Shown: one piece after another, positions 1-10,050 of the stretch | Layout of the letters: the number at the start of each line of letters is the position of its first letter | Position numbering within the stretch: position 1 is the first letter of the stretch | Assembly (NCBI GenBank): GCA_964017155.1 | Contig: OZ024857.1 | Location: forward strand, 32,936,042 to 33,000,041 | Reading direction: 5' to 3' | Length of the DNA stretch: 64,000 nt | Source of the DNA: Oasisia sp. SBJ-2009 | Taxonomy: Eukaryota > Annelida > Polychaeta > Sabellida > Siboglinidae | Notes under the pieces: model-generated | Told to the model about the DNA's origin: nothing | Database searches by the model: none | Seen by the model: only the letters and a program-made list of their open reading frames with translations | Program-made: the position numbers and the translations under genes

Positions 1-306
1 TGGATGCGTGTGTGTGTGTGCTTGTGCTGCCGCCTAGGTGTGTTTGTATGGGTGCGTGTTTGGGTGCGTGTGTGGGTGCGGGTGTGAGACTGCGAGTGCG
101 GTGCATGTTTGTGTATGAGTGCGTGTTTTGGCGAGCATGTGTGCGTGTGGGGGTGCGTGTATAGGTGCATGTTTGCGTGCATGTGTGTGTGTCGGTGCTT
201 CTGTGGGTGCGTGTTTTGGCGCGTGTGTGAGCGTGTGTGGGTGAGTGTGAGTGAGTGCGTGAGTGTGGGTGAATGTGTGTGTTTTTGTCGGTGAGTGTGT
301 GGGTAC
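1..306 (+). repeat. Degenerate TG-rich satellite block
   Basis: Almost pure alternation of GTGTG, GTGCG and GGGTGCG words on the plus strand, with no fixed short period. It ends at about 306, where the plus strand switches abruptly to CA-rich sequence. Alternating purine-pyrimidine DNA of this kind can adopt Z-form. Open frames here are repeat translation. Confidence 0.9.
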
Positions 307-538
307 GTCACGCACACACACGCACAAACACATCAACTCAAACACGTGCACCGACACACACGCACCCACACACACGCAGACACACACAAGCACACACACT
401 CGCACCCACACATACGCATCCATACACGCGCACACACGCGACAACACACGCACACATACACACACGTACACCACACGCGCAAAAGACACGCACATATACA
501 TGCGTATCACACACACGCGCAAAAGACACGCACATATA
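307..538 (-). repeat. Degenerate CA-rich satellite block
   Basis: CA-rich continuation after the strand switch. Near its end the words GCGCAAAAGACACGCACAT occur twice (about 477-496 and 517-536). Their reverse complement is a recurrent marker of the TG arms further on, for example near 13470-13500 and 16365-16390. This block therefore lies inverted relative to the arms of the composite satellite. Confidence 0.85.
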
Positions 539-2173
539 CACACGCACACGCACACGCACACGCACACGCACACGCACACGCACACGCACACGCACACGCA
601 CACGCACACGCACACGCACACGCACACGCACACGCACACGCACACGCACACGCACACGCACACGCACACGCACACGCACACGCACACGCACACGCACACG
701 CACACGCACACGCACACGCACACGCACACGCACACGCACACGCACACGCACACGCACACGCACACGCACACGCACACGCACACGCACACGCACACGCACA
801 CGCACACGCACACGCACACGCACACGCACACGCACACGCACACGCACACGCACACGCACACGCACACGCACACGCACACGCACACGCACACGCACACGCA
901 CACGCACACGCACACGCACACGCACACGCACACGCACACGCACACGCACACGCACACGCACACGCACACGCACACGCACACGCACACGCACACGCACACG
1001 CACACGCACACGCACACGCACACGCACACGCACACGCACACGCACACGCACACGCACACGCACACGCACACGCACACGCACACGCACACGCACACGCACA
1101 CGCACACGCACACGCACACGCACACGCACACGCACACGCACACGCACACGCACACGCACACGCACACGCACACGCACACGCACACGCACACGCACACGCA
1201 CACGCACACGCACACGCACACGCACACGCACACGCACACGCACACGCACACGCACACGCACACGCACACGCACACGCACACGCACACGCACACGCACACG
1301 CACACGCACACGCACACGCACACGCACACGCACACGCACACGCACACGCACACGCACACGCACACGCACACGCACACGCACACGCACACGCACACGCACA
1401 CGCACACGCACACGCACACGCACACGCACACGCACACGCACACGCACACGCACACGCACACGCACACGCACACGCACACGCACACGCACACGCACACGCA
1501 CACGCACACGCACACGCACACGCACACGCACACGCACACGCACACGCACACGCACACGCACACGCACACGCACACGCACACGCACACGCACACGCACACG
1601 CACACGCACACGCACACGCACACGCACACGCACACGCACACGCACACGCACACGCACACGCACACGCACACGCACACGCACACGCACACGCACACGCACA
1701 CGCACACGCACACGCACACGCACACGCACACGCACACGCACACGCACACGCACACGCACACGCACACGCACACGCACACGCACACGCACACGCACACGCA
1801 CACGCACACGCACACGCACACGCACACGCACACGCACACGCACACGCACACGCACACGCACACGCACACGCACACGCACACGCACACGCACACGCACACG
1901 CACACGCACACGCACACGCACACGCACACGCACACGCACACGCACACGCACACGCACACGCACACGCACACGCACACGCACACGCACACGCACACGCACA
2001 CGCACACGCACACGCACACGCACACGCACACGCACACGCACACGCACACGCACACGCACACGCACACGCACACGCACACGCACACGCACACGCACACGCA
2101 CACGCACACGCACACGCACACGCACACGCACACGCACACGCACACGCACACGCACACGCACACGCACACGCAC
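539..2173. repeat. Pure (CACACG)n hexanucleotide array
   Basis: About 1635 bp, roughly 272 copies of the hexamer, with no interruption that I can see. It is embedded in degenerate CA-rich satellite, so it looks like a local expansion of one of the words already present there. Every frame is open (Thr-His, Arg-Thr, Ala-His repeats, and Cys-Val, Arg-Val, Ala-Cys on the other strand), which explains the very long spurious frames. Each unit has one CpG. Confidence 0.98.
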
Positions 2174-3453
2174 GCTTCCACACACCGACACACGCACACA
2201 CACATACACCCACACACCCACACACACACACACACACGCACCAACACACGCACTCCCACGGACCAACACACGCACACACACACACACGCGGAAACACTTG
2301 CATGCACCACATGCACCACAAACGCATCAACACACACAACACACGCACCTACTCACACTCACCCACACACGCACGGACATGCGCCCACAGACGCACGCAC
2401 ACTTATACACACGCTCCACACACACACTCACACACGCACCCACACAAACACGCACCCACCCACCCACAGAGACATCTGACCACACAAGCACGCACACACA
2501 AGCACCCACACACCAATCCACACACACACCCACACACGCACCAACACACGCCCTCACACACATGCACCCACACACACGCACCCACGTACACGCACCCACC
2601 CACCCAGCCACACACATACACACACACGAATCCACACCAACACACGCACCCACACTCGCCAACACACGCACTCACACACCCGCAACCACACACGCACTCA
2701 CAAGCCCACCCACACACGGACCCACACGCACACCCCAGCACACATATACACGAATCCATACACACGCACCCACACACGCGCGCCAAAATACGCGCACATA
2801 CACACACACATGAACGACATACGCACCCACACACACGCACCCAAACACGCACCCACACCCACGGACCCTCACACAAGCGCCCACACACGCACACATACAC
2901 ACACACGCACCACACACGCACCCCCCAAACGCGCCACATTCGAAAACACTCTCACGCACTCACCATCACACACACGCACCCACCCATTCACGCATCAACA
3001 TACGCCGACACATGCGCCAACACACGCACACACACGTACCCACACACGCACAAACATGCGACAACATACGCACACGTACACACACATGCACCACACACGC
3101 ACCCACACACACACATCCGCACACACACGCACCCACACACGAATCCACATACGCACCCACACACGCACCGATACACGCACACACACATACACCCACACAC
3201 ACGCACCCACACACACGCACTCAAGAACGCATACACACGCACCAACACACGCACACGCCAACACACGCACACACACACGTTTCCACGCATGCACCCACAC
3301 ATGCAACAACCACAGACACGCACCCACACATGCACCCACACACGCCAACACATGCCTACACTCAGACGCAGACCCACCCAAACACACATGCTAAGACACT
3401 CAACCACACACGCGCAAACACATGCACACATAAACAAATGCACGCAATAACAA

Positions 3454-3485
<32 letters not shown>

Positions 3486-3645
3486 ACGCACCCTCACAAG
3501 CACACACACGCGCCAACACACGCACACATACAAGCACAAGCACCCACACACACCCACCGCACCCACACACACACTCACACACACACACTCACACACACAC
3601 ACTCACAAACACACACACGCATGCACCCACTAACATACACACGCG

Positions 3646-3684
<39 letters not shown>

Positions 3685-3806
3685 ACAAACATGCACCCAC
3701 ACTCACGCACCCACACGCGCACACGCGCACATGCACACACACGCGCCAACACACGCACACACACGCACACGCAGACGCACACGCTTCCCCACACACACCC
3801 ACGTTT
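2174..3806 (-). repeat. CA-rich arm, inverted copy of the composite-satellite TG arm
   Basis: Degenerate CACACGCACC sequence. At about 2930-3025 it carries TTCGAAAACACTCTCACGC followed by a characteristic order of CA words. The reverse complement matches the TG arms at about 15685-15775, 18660-18765 and 24630-24725 almost word for word. It also holds short pure (CA)n runs at about 3455-3481 and 3651-3680. No gene is supported. Confidence 0.85.
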
Positions 3807-3936
3807 GTTGCATATGTGTATGTGTGAGCGTCTTCTTTGTGAGTGCGTGTGTGTGGGGGCATATGCGTGTGTGGGTGGGTGTGAGGATGCGAGTGTGGGT
3901 GCATGTGCATGTGCATGTTTGTGCGTGTGTGTGTGT

Positions 3937-4000
<64 letters not shown>

Positions 4001-4408
4001 AGTTCTGTGGGAATGCTTGTGTGCGTGTATGGGTGAGTGCGTGGGTGCGTGTGTGGATTCGTGTGTGGGTGCGAGTGTGTGGGTTCGTCTGTGTATGTGT
4101 GCATGTGGGCGCATGTGTCTGTGTGTATGCGTGCGTTTGTGTGTGGGTGGGTGTGGGTGTGGTGCGTGTGTGCGTATGCTCTGTTTCGCGTGTGTGTATG
4201 TGGGTGCGTGTGTGGGTGTGTGTGGATGTGTGTGCGTGTATGAATGCGTGAGTTGGCGCGTGTGTGTGCGTGTGTGGGTGCGTCTGTGTGGGTGTGTGTA
4301 TGTGTGTGTGTGGGTGTGTGTGTCTGCTTGTGTGTGTGTCCGTGTATTGGTGTGTATGTGTGCGTGTGTCGGTGCATGTGTATGGGTGTGTGGCGTTCAT
4401 GTGTGTGA
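3807..4408 (+). repeat. TG-rich satellite block with pure (TG)n core
   Basis: The strand switches from CA to TG near 3807. A nearly pure TG dinucleotide run lies at about 3926-3999, and the remainder is degenerate TGTGGGTGCG sequence. At about 4408 it turns back to CA. Confidence 0.9.
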
Positions 4409-4473
4409 CACACGCACACACACGAATCCACGCAAGCACCCACACATGCAACCACGCAAACACACCCACACAG
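4409..4473 (-). repeat. Short CA-rich block
   Basis: CA-rich words fill the gap between the strand switch at 4408 and the start of the pentanucleotide array. The switch sequence GTGTGTGACACAC is itself nearly palindromic. Confidence 0.8.
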
Positions 4474-5717
4474 TGGACTGGACTGGACTGGACTGGACTG
4501 GACTGGACTGGACTGGACTGGACTGGACTGGACTGGACTGGACTGGACTGGACTGGACTGGACTGGACTGGACTGGACTGGACTGGACTGGACTGGACTG
4601 GACTGGACTGGACTGGACTGGACTGGACTGGACTGGACTGGACTGGACTGGACTGGACTGGACTGGACTGGACTGGACTGGACTGGACTGGACTGGACTG
4701 GACTGGACTGGACTGGACTGGACTGGACTGGACTGGACTGGACTGGACTGGACTGGACTGGACTGGACTGGACTGGACTGGACTGGACTGGACTGGACTG
4801 GACTGGACTGGACTGGACTGGACTGGACTGGACTGGACTGGACTGGACTGGACTGGACTGGACTGGACTGGACTGGACTGGACTGGACTGGACTGGACTG
4901 GACTGGACTGGACTGGACTGGACTGGACTGGACTGGACTGGACTGGACTGGACTGGACTGGACTGGACTGGACTGGACTGGACTGGACTGGACTGGACTG
5001 GACTGGACTGGACTGGACTGGACTGGACTGGACTGGACTGGACTGGACTGGACTGGACTGGACTGGACTGGACTGGACTGGACTGGACTGGACTGGACTG
5101 GACTGGACTGGACTGGACTGGACTGGACTGGACTGGACTGGACTGGACTGGACTGGACTGGACTGGACTGGACTGGACTGGACTGGACTGGACTGGACTG
5201 GACTGGACTGGACTGGACTGGACTGGACTGGACTGGACTGGACTGGACTGGACTGGACTGGACTGGACTGGACTGGACTGGACTGGACTGGACTGGACTG
5301 GACTGGACTGGACTGGACTGGACTGGACTGGACTGGACTGGACTGGACTGGACTGGACTGGACTGGACTGGACTGGACTGGACTGGACTGGACTGGACTG
5401 GACTGGACTGGACTGGACTGGACTGGACTGGACTGGACTGGACTGGACTGGACTGGACTGGACTGGACTGGACTGGACTGGACTGGACTGGACTGGACTG
5501 GACTGGACTGGACTGGACTGGACTGGACTGGACTGGACTGGACTGGACTGGACTGGACTGGACTGGACTGGACTGGACTGGACTGGACTGGACTGGACTG
5601 GACTGGACTGGACTGGACTGGACTGGACTGGACTGGACTGGACTGGACTGGACTGGACTGGACTGGACTGGACTGGACTGGACTGGACTGGACTGGACTG
5701 GACTGGACTGGACTGGA
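4474..5717. repeat. Pure (TGGAC)n pentanucleotide array
   Basis: About 1244 bp, roughly 249 copies, with no interruption that I can see. The left end abuts CA satellite and the right end abuts low-copy DNA, so the array sits at the border between the two. The minus strand reads as Ser-Pro-Val-Gln-Ser repeats and the plus strand as Leu-Asp-Trp-Thr-Gly repeats. Neither is evidence of a protein. Confidence 0.98.
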
Positions 5718-7539
5718 TAAAAGGTATTCGTTCACCACATACATAGATTTATCTAGCGCCAAGGACACGGCTGGGGCATTATTCAGAGGCTGGCAAGAGT
5801 CAGCCTCACTCATGGCGGTGGGGAGGAGCTTCGTTGTGGAAATATTGATGTTGTCTATTAAAAGGCACTCACTCAAGTACTCCTTCACTGACTCACTCGA
5901 TCACCGACTGGCAAAATGTTTGACTCACTCATTTGTTTACTCGCCGATTTATTCACCAACTAATTCTCTGTGTCACCAACTCTCGGACTGACCGACTCAT
6001 CCACTGTCTCACACATTCACTCACTCATCCCGTGAAAAATGCAACAAATTAATATAATAACCAGTACTACCTATGTACTCTAAGATACGCCTATGCAAAC
6101 ATTAGAGAAAAAGTAGCAGTTTAATTTTTTTTTTACAATTTTTGGGCATTCAAATCGATCCAAACAAATAAAAATGCCTGATATATAGTAACATTATATA
6201 ACACGGTACTTGTTTTATCTTCAAATTAACTGGTTTATTTTGAGAAGTGACTTTAGTAAACTGTAAATGTTATCATAAAGAGCTGCACAACCACTGATTT
6301 GTGTGTATAAACTTTAATAAACAACAATGAGATAGGCCTACTGAAATCGCAACGTTACCAAACACGATACGTTACTTTGAAAAGATAACCGTTTAAAGGT
6401 AGGACACACTGAGAACTTGGTTTGGATTACGGTTTTGTTGCGCTTCATTACATCACCGCAATGGGATGACGTCATCCGTCCCTGCGAGTCCACAATCGTA
6501 GCCCCCCCCCCCCCCCCCACAGAGGGTCTATGCCTTCTGTTCCATGTATATATTTATATAGTGCTACCTGCCTACCCGTTCCCGCCCGAACCACTTGTCC
6601 AACCATTTATGTACATTGTACACACCACACGCCTGTCTCTTCAATACACTACATGCTTAATCCGTTGAACCCGCATACACGCGCACTCTTGTTGACTTAT
6701 CATTAGGGGACAATACCCCACACTCGCACAAAGGTACACAATACGATGTTTTCAAGAAGACAAATAACTCCTGCACGTCACACACGCACGCAAGCACCAA
6801 ACGCGCGCACGCAGACATAACATGATGTCATGTTTCCGAGAACAGTGACCCGAGAACAGTGACTATACATTGCAGGACATTAAAATGTATATGCCTGCCT
6901 ACTGACGCATTGCTTAACGTCAATATTGTCGACAGTTGAACCCTTAGAGATAAATAAACGCCTATAAAGTATTGCATGGATATGCCATTCCAAGGTACGT
7001 ACGTACGCACGCACTCACGAATAAACGGTCATACGCACGCACACGTAAGCACACAGAATGACATAACACAGGACAATAACCTTCTCCGGGACAATAGCTT
7101 TTGTTACCTAGCACGAGGCGACAGACTGGCTATTCACGTTTGGTGTGGTTGACCAGTCACGTGTTATGGGCACATGCGCACATCGGCTTACATTTTGTTT
7201 GACGTGGATATTCAGGGTAGTCAGCTATTACAATTATTATTTTTATGTTCAAACTGTAGGAACTACTAAACAACGACGATGTATGCAAGACATGTACAGG
7301 CTTATTCCACGGAAGACGACACAATGCCCACTTCATACGTCTCCGGTAAGTCGCAGTAGCAATTAAAATGCGCTCGACAGCAGCGAAGGAATCCATTTTG
7401 CTTTTGCTAGCTCATGCCACGAGGTACACACATTTCAATGTTTCCAATTGTTGGCATGGGTAGAATTAAATACCATAAGACATTGTTCTGTGGAAACTAT
7501 TGTGACGGTGTACAACGAACAGACCCGTGTAAAGCCCCC
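5718..7539. other. Low-copy interval, no gene recognised
   Basis: Mixed-composition DNA outside the satellites. The first 170 bp contain a minus-strand open stretch (to about 5888) that reads into the pentamer array; I do not recognise it. 5870-6020 is rich in ACTC and CACTC words. 6011-6400 is AT-rich with no coding signal. 6780-6830 and 7010-7050 hold short CACG-rich patches. Frames at 6417-6668, 7145-7366 and 7157-7396 are short and match no family I know. Confidence 0.6.
6502..6518. repeat. C17 homopolymer
   Basis: An uninterrupted run of 17 C in otherwise low-copy DNA. Its length is likely to be polymorphic or affected by sequencing error. Confidence 0.95.
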
Positions 7540-8194
7540 GCTACACACAGACAACATGCAAAACAACTATGGCATCCAAGGCAAAACAAATTCCTGGGTT
7601 AAAGCATTCTTAACCGATCGATCACAAAGAGTACTAATAGAGGGCGAGGCTTCTTCTGAAGTCCTTGTAACATCAGGAGTCCCTCGAGGTTCTGTACTTG
7701 GTCCCTGCCTATTCCTTTTTTACATTAACGACATTCCAGACAATATTACTTCTACAGTTAGACTCTTTGCTGATGACACCATAATGTATATAGCTCTTAA
7801 GCCTAAGATAAACACAGCTGCACTCCAGGAAGACCTTAACACACTCGACAAATGGACACAAAAATGGAAAATGAGTTTCAACCTTGAAAAGTGCCATGTC
7901 ATCCCTGTTACAAGAAATAAAACTATCACTAAAACCCAGTACATTCTCCACGGACAACCACTTCAAACTGTTTCACAAGCTAAATATCTTGGCCTAACCA
8001 TAACATCTGACCTTCGGTGGAATGCCCACATAAATAGCATCTCTTCAAAAGCAAATAGATCATTAGGCTTCCTCCGCACAACTCTTGCTTATTTCACCTT
8101 TGTTAGACCTATCCTGTAAAATAGCTGTACTGTCTGGGACCCTTACACCGCTACACAAATAAATAAACTTGAAATGATACAACGCCGAGCAGCT
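7540..8194 (+). pseudogene. LINE-A reverse transcriptase fragment, 5' part
   Basis: This is the palm and thumb part of a non-LTR retrotransposon reverse transcriptase, the enzyme that copies the element's RNA at a nicked target. Visible motifs in one frame are YGI-GK-SW (about 7565-7600), VPRGSVLGPCLF (about 7680-7715) and the catalytic FADD box at 7766-7777. They are followed by the conserved YLG block and a basic C-terminal region. The element is 5'-truncated: no endonuclease or fingers domain is present. The frame stops at TAA 8117-8119, but recognisable sequence continues in the same frame to 8194, so the stop is a secondary nonsense change. At 8194 the element is cut by an insertion and resumes at 8693. 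CR1/jockey-like by motif; the clade is not certain. Confidence 0.85.
8172..8194 (+). repeat. Left copy of 23-bp target-site duplication
   Basis: The 23 bases ending in CAACGCCGAGCAGCT are repeated exactly at 8693-8715. Removing 8195-8715 joins the LINE-A reading frame without a gap, so the pair is best read as the duplication made when the 498-bp segment inserted. The true duplication may be 21 bp, because the first two A residues could be tail. Confidence 0.85.
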
Positions 8195-8454
8195 TACGAA
8201 GTAGTCTACCAAGCCCTGTAGATATCCTGTGTCAAACACTCTTTTAAATTAAGTATTATGATGAATGTCATCAATCCAACTTCCCCCAGTCACTCCGTTG
8301 ACGCAAGTACAACACTTTAACCCTCTTGTTATTATCATTATTATTATTATTACTACTATTATTACTATTATCATAAATCGCATTTCTAAACAGCCTTATA
8401 TACGGGATTCTTTTCGAATAAGCGTACATACATAATAAAACGTATATGGAATTG

Positions 8455-8516
<62 letters not shown>

Positions 8517-8692
8517 TATATATCATGGTAAATATATTACATTAAGAAAAGCTACTACTGGCGTCAGGATAAAATATTTGCCCTTATTTTCAAAAAAAAT
8601 TGTTTGTCTCAACCACTCACTCCTCACACTTTTACTCCTCACACTCCCACCCACACACACGCACCCACACACACGCACACACACGCACTCAA
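8195..8692 (+). mobile_element. 498-bp insertion inside LINE-A
   Basis: This segment begins TACGAAGTAGTCTACC and ends in a CA-rich stretch, GCACTC and an A run. Inside are an ATT-rich patch (about 8333-8370) and a long (AT)n run (about 8457-8513). It interrupts LINE-A and has 23-bp direct repeats at its ends. A second, non-identical copy lies at 9403-9855. A long target duplication with an A-rich right end fits insertion by LINE machinery (SINE-like, or a 5'-truncated LINE tail). No coding region or Pol III promoter box is evident to me. Confidence 0.75.
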
Positions 8693-8715
8693 AAATGATA
8701 CAACGCCGAGCAGCT
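8693..8715 (+). repeat. Right copy of 23-bp target-site duplication
   Basis: An exact repeat of 8172-8194. LINE-A coding sequence (IQRRAARYV) continues directly through it. Confidence 0.85.
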
Positions 8716-9072
8716 CGATATGTTTTACATCGCCACCATAATACGTCAAGTGTCACCAATATGCTCCAGTCATTAGGCTGGAGATCCCTAGCAGACCGTA
8801 GAAAAGATGCAAAACTATGCATGTTATATAAAATATCAAATGACGTAGTGGGCATACCTGCAAATAAATATCTAATTCCTTCAAACACAGTCACTAGAAA
8901 GCAACATTCCTTGTCTTACGTTATCCCTCACTCCAGATGTAACTACCACTTGTATTCTTTTTTCCCAAATACCATTCGACTTTGGAACTCCCTCCCCCAA
9001 CATATTGTAAATAAAAACAGCCTTGATTCTTTTAAGAGCAATATCCAGACTTTCCATTATTCCACCTTTTAG
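8693..9072 (+). pseudogene. LINE-A C-terminal part and stop
   Basis: Continuation of the LINE-A frame after the insertion. It encodes the conserved C-terminal region of CR1/jockey-type ORF2 proteins: RRAARYV, then SLGWRSLADRR, a tyrosine/isoleucine-rich stretch, then FFPNTIRLWNSLP, ending at TAG 9070-9072. The first codons up to 8715 belong to the target duplication. No frameshift is seen in this half, so its open frame is intact even though the element as a whole is dead (5' truncation, nonsense codon and insertion). Confidence 0.85.
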
Positions 9073-9166
9073 ATATAACTAGTTTTTTTTTTTTTTTGCA
9101 CGCATTACTTTTACATGCACAAATTACGGCTCTGATACACTGCAATGCACCCAAAACGAAAAAAAG

Positions 9167-9254
<88 letters not shown>

Positions 9255-9402
9255 CTGATTTTTCCTGTTCGCCCGCCTGTATCTTCAGCATGTTGAAGCT
9301 AGGCGGTACTCGGAAGAAGAAGAAGAACCAGTTTCCACCAATGCTCCCAAAATGGCATTTGTAGAGATCAGCTAACAGGGCAGGGCACAAGATGTCAGAA
9401 CC
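9073..9402. other. LINE-A 3' flank with (AT)n run, no gene
   Basis: A T15 run lies at about 9084-9098, then A-rich sequence, then (AT)n at about 9175-9252. After it come a short AAG repeat (about 9315-9328) and about 75 bp of low-copy sequence leading into the second insertion copy. The LINE-A 3' end probably lies between the T run and the (AT)n, but I cannot place it. Confidence 0.6.
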
Positions 9403-9855
9403 TACGAAGTAGTCTACCAAGCCCTGTAGATATCCTGTGTCAAACACTCTTTTAAATTAAGCATTATGATGAATGTCATCAATCCAACTTCCCCCAGTCA
9501 CTCCGTTGACGCACGTACAACACTTTAACCCTCTTGTTATTATCATTATTATTATTATTACTACTTTTATTACTATTATCATAAATCGCATTTCTAAACA
9601 GCCTTATATACGGGATTCCTTTCGATTAAGCGTACATACATAATAAAACGTATATGGAATTGAAATATATATATATATAAATTATATATCATGGTAAATA
9701 TATTACATTAAGAAAAGCTACTACTGGCGTCAGGATAAAATATTTGCCCTTATTTTCAACAAAAAATTGTTTGTCTCAACCACTCACTCCTCACACTTTT
9801 ACTCCTCACACTCACACCCACACACACCCACACACACGCACACACACGCACTCAA
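9403..9855 (+). mobile_element. Second copy of the 8195-8692 element, fused to CA satellite
   Basis: It matches 8195-8692 along its whole length, with scattered substitutions and a much shorter (AT)n (about 9666-9680). Unlike the first copy it has no LINE-A target duplication. Its CA-rich right end does not stop at the A run but continues into more than 190 bp of CA satellite. Its left end may extend further than the first copy's, so the first copy could be a truncated relative. Confidence 0.8.
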
Positions 9856-10050
9856 AAACGCACACACACGCGCCAACACACGCCCACACACACACGATTC
9901 CACACACGATTCCACGCATGCACCCTCACATGCAACCACACACACGCATCCACACATGCACCCACACACGCCAACACACGCCCACACTCAGACGCAGACC
10001 CACTCATACACACATGCGAACACACGCAACCACACACGCGCAAACACATG
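9856..10050 (-). repeat. CA-rich block continuing from the dispersed element
   Basis: Degenerate CACACGC sequence, continuous with the right end of the element at 9403-9855. It closes at a perfect 12-bp palindrome, CACATGCATGTG (10045-10056), where the strand flips to TG. Confidence 0.85.

Noticed and set aside
34..3827. Very long open frames over the TG/CA region (up to about 1050 codons)
   Set aside because: They are translations of (CACACG)n and of degenerate TG/CA satellite, open in almost every frame on both strands, with only dipeptide composition.
3630..5991. Long Ser-Pro-Val-Gln and Leu-Asp-Trp-Thr-Gly frames
   Set aside because: Direct read-out of the (TGGAC)n pentamer, whose frames contain no stop. 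No flanking domain is present.
7145..7540. Host exon upstream of LINE-A
   Set aside because: Two overlapping short frames on opposite strands (about 73-79 codons) and one GGTAAGT donor-like word at about 7344 are too weak. No recognisable domain or acceptor context.
8578..8692. Start codon at 8578 as the beginning of a protein running to 9072
   Set aside because: That ATG lies in the 498-bp insertion. Only 8693 onward is LINE-A coding sequence.
9124..9447. Minus-strand frame of 107 codons next to the second element copy
   Set aside because: It is made of the (AT)n run, an AAG repeat and the dispersed element, with no domain.
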